A stretch of 12,749 nucleotides of DNA. Source: Methylococcaceae bacterium (GTDB lineage: Bacteria > Pseudomonadota > Gammaproteobacteria > Methylococcales > Methylococcaceae). The translations under genes and the position numbers were made by a program. The stretch's first letter is position 1, and every line of letters starts with the position of its first letter. The notes beneath the pieces are model-generated. The model saw only the letters and a program-made list of their open reading frames with translations. It made no database searches and had not been told where the DNA came from. Of this stretch, positions 11,824-12,749 are shown piece after piece. The stretch covers positions 1 to 12,749 of the forward strand of contig JAJRDJ010000015.1 of the NCBI GenBank assembly GCA_028678445.1, written 5' to 3'.

Positions 11824-12749
11824 TGAAGTGATAAATCGGGGCCCAGCGCTGCTCGTCCCGCCACGCCTTGAGTCCCGAGGATTGATGCTCCGCCAGTTGC
11901 CGGAAGAGTCCGAGCGCCGCATCGAGTACGGCCGGAGCGATGAGATACCCATGCCGGTAGAGCCCGTTGATCCGGATCAGCCGAGCGCCATCCCAGCGGA
12001 TTTGCGGCAGATTATCCGGCAGGGCGGGGCGGCATTGGGTGACCATTTCCAGTATCCGCGCTTCGCCAAAGGCCGGGTGTACCGAATAGAGCGCGGACAA
12101 CAGCTCCAGGGCCGAGCGAACGCTGGCGGGCGAGGTATCTTCCGTCTCGATCTGGGTGGCGCCGATCACGTACACACCATCGGGCTTGGGGGCGATGTAA
12201 AGCGGATAGCGGGGATGGAGCAAGCGAACCGGACGCGAGAGCCGCACCTCCGGCGAATGCACCCGCACCACCTCGCCGCGCACCCCGCGCACGGCCTGCC
12301 AGTCTGGCTTCGCGCCGAGGCCCCGGCAATCGATGATCCAGTCGGCCTCTATGCTGGCCGGCGCCTCGGTATGCCAATGCACCCACACGCCGGCATTGTC
12401 CAGGGCGGCGCCCAGCGCCGAGAGCAGGGCACGGTTATCGAGCTGACCTTCATTCGGCAGATAAAGACCATGTGCAAACCGTTGCCCCAGACTCGGCTCC
12501 AGTGCCTCGATTTCCGGCCCCGATAAATCGCGTGCCAGGTCACCGGCAGGCAACCTGTCATCCAGCCGATGCACACGGTGGCCAAACTGGGCCGCCTGAT
12601 CGCGATCCTGCGTATGCCAGAGGATGAGAGTTCCCTCCTGCTGGAAGAACACCGGTTCCGGCAGGCTATCCAGCAGTTCCGGCCAGCGACAGAGACTGGC
12701 ATAGCCCAGCTCCACCACCAGGGACTCGGCCTCTACCGACTCCGCCAGC
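11810..12749 (-). CDS. thiO: FAD-dependent glycine oxidase ThiO (5' end outside window)
   Basis: The frame is open to the right edge, giving about 312 C-terminal residues. A GTG at 12718 is not the true start, because coding runs through it. ThiO oxidises glycine to the imine used by ThiG, with O2 as the acceptor. The N-terminal FAD-binding GxGxxG is beyond the window. Visible family features are IDCRGLGA followed by VRGVRGEVV, then SRPVRLLHPRYPLYIAPK, VYVIGATQIETED, the QCRPALPDNLPQIR segment near the substrate site, and GLYRHGYLIAPAVLDAAL at the FAD end, all typical of proteobacterial ThiO. It leads the thiO-thiS-thiG run with a 5-nt gap to thiS. Any thiamin (TPP) riboswitch would lie upstream of the window. 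Confidence 0.92.
   Translation of the reverse strand, partial: LAESVEAESLVVELGYASLCRWPELLDSLPEPVFFQQEGTLILWHTQDRDQAAQFGHRVHRLDDRLPAGDLARDLSGPEIEALEPSLGQRFAHGLYLPNEGQLDNRALLSALGAALDNAGVWVHWHTEAPASIEADWIIDCRGLGAKPDWQAVRGVRGEVVRVHSPEVRLSRPVRLLHPRYPLYIAPKPDGVYVIGATQIETEDTSPASVRSALELLSALYSVHPAFGEARILEMVTQCRPALPDNLPQIRWDGARLIRINGLYRHGYLIAPAVLDAALGLFRQLAEHQSSGLKAWRDEQRWAPIYHFKEAA

Noticed and set aside
11828..12526. 232-codon plus-strand frame opposite thiO
   Set aside because: Shadow of thiO in GC-rich DNA; the thiO frame carries all the conserved motifs.
1..12749. CRISPR array, tRNA, rRNA, transposase or prophage genes
   Set aside because: Looked for on both strands; no regularly spaced repeats, cloverleaf-like segments, rRNA motifs or mobile-element proteins were seen.

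Overview
The window is GC-rich, densely coded bacterial DNA. The best fit is a methylotrophic or methanotrophic gammaproteobacterium, for example of the Methylococcales type. The main reason is the left edge, where three genes in a row belong to the tetrahydromethanopterin/methanofuran cofactor set used for C1 transfer: the end of a dihydropteroate-synthase-like DUF6513/DUF4346 protein, a DUF447 flavoprotein and mfnB. The quinone-dependent (class 2) pyrD and the thiO-thiS-thiG arrangement also fit a proteobacterium. The taxon is an inference, because there is no rRNA or other marker in the window.

Layout. Positions 1-2725 (+) hold a tight run: DUF6513 C-terminus, DUF447 and mfnB, joined by two ATGA overlaps, then pyrD after 16 nt. 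A lone flavin reductase (2745-3242, -) converges on pyrD and diverges from moaC (3313-3789, +). Positions 3790-4524 are visibly less GC-rich. They carry a small Cys-rich lipoprotein gene (-) and about 380 bp without a convincing gene, including a perfect 16-bp palindrome. A large P2-type cation ATPase (4525-7254, +) follows and ends in a clear intrinsic terminator. A second hairpin closes the convergent gene for a small membrane-anchored protein (7356-7751, -).

From 12749 back to 7844 all genes are on the minus strand, in transcription order thiO (partial), thiS, thiG, a PaaK-like adenylating ligase and a secreted phosphoesterase. The thi genes are 5 and 3 nt apart, the ligase follows after 28 nt and the phosphoesterase after 42 nt. 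ThiO oxidises glycine to the imine (dehydroglycine), ThiS carries sulfur as a C-terminal thiocarboxylate, and ThiG joins these with deoxyxylulose phosphate to make the thiazole half of thiamin. The ligase and phosphoesterase are not known thiamin genes, and their place behind thiG is the least explained part of this operon.

I see no tRNA, rRNA, CRISPR array, transposase or phage gene. The most interesting leads are the poorly characterised DUF6513/DUF447 pair beside mfnB, the altered ion-binding residues of the ATPase, and the ligase/phosphoesterase attached to the thi operon. None of these proves a new system from sequence alone.
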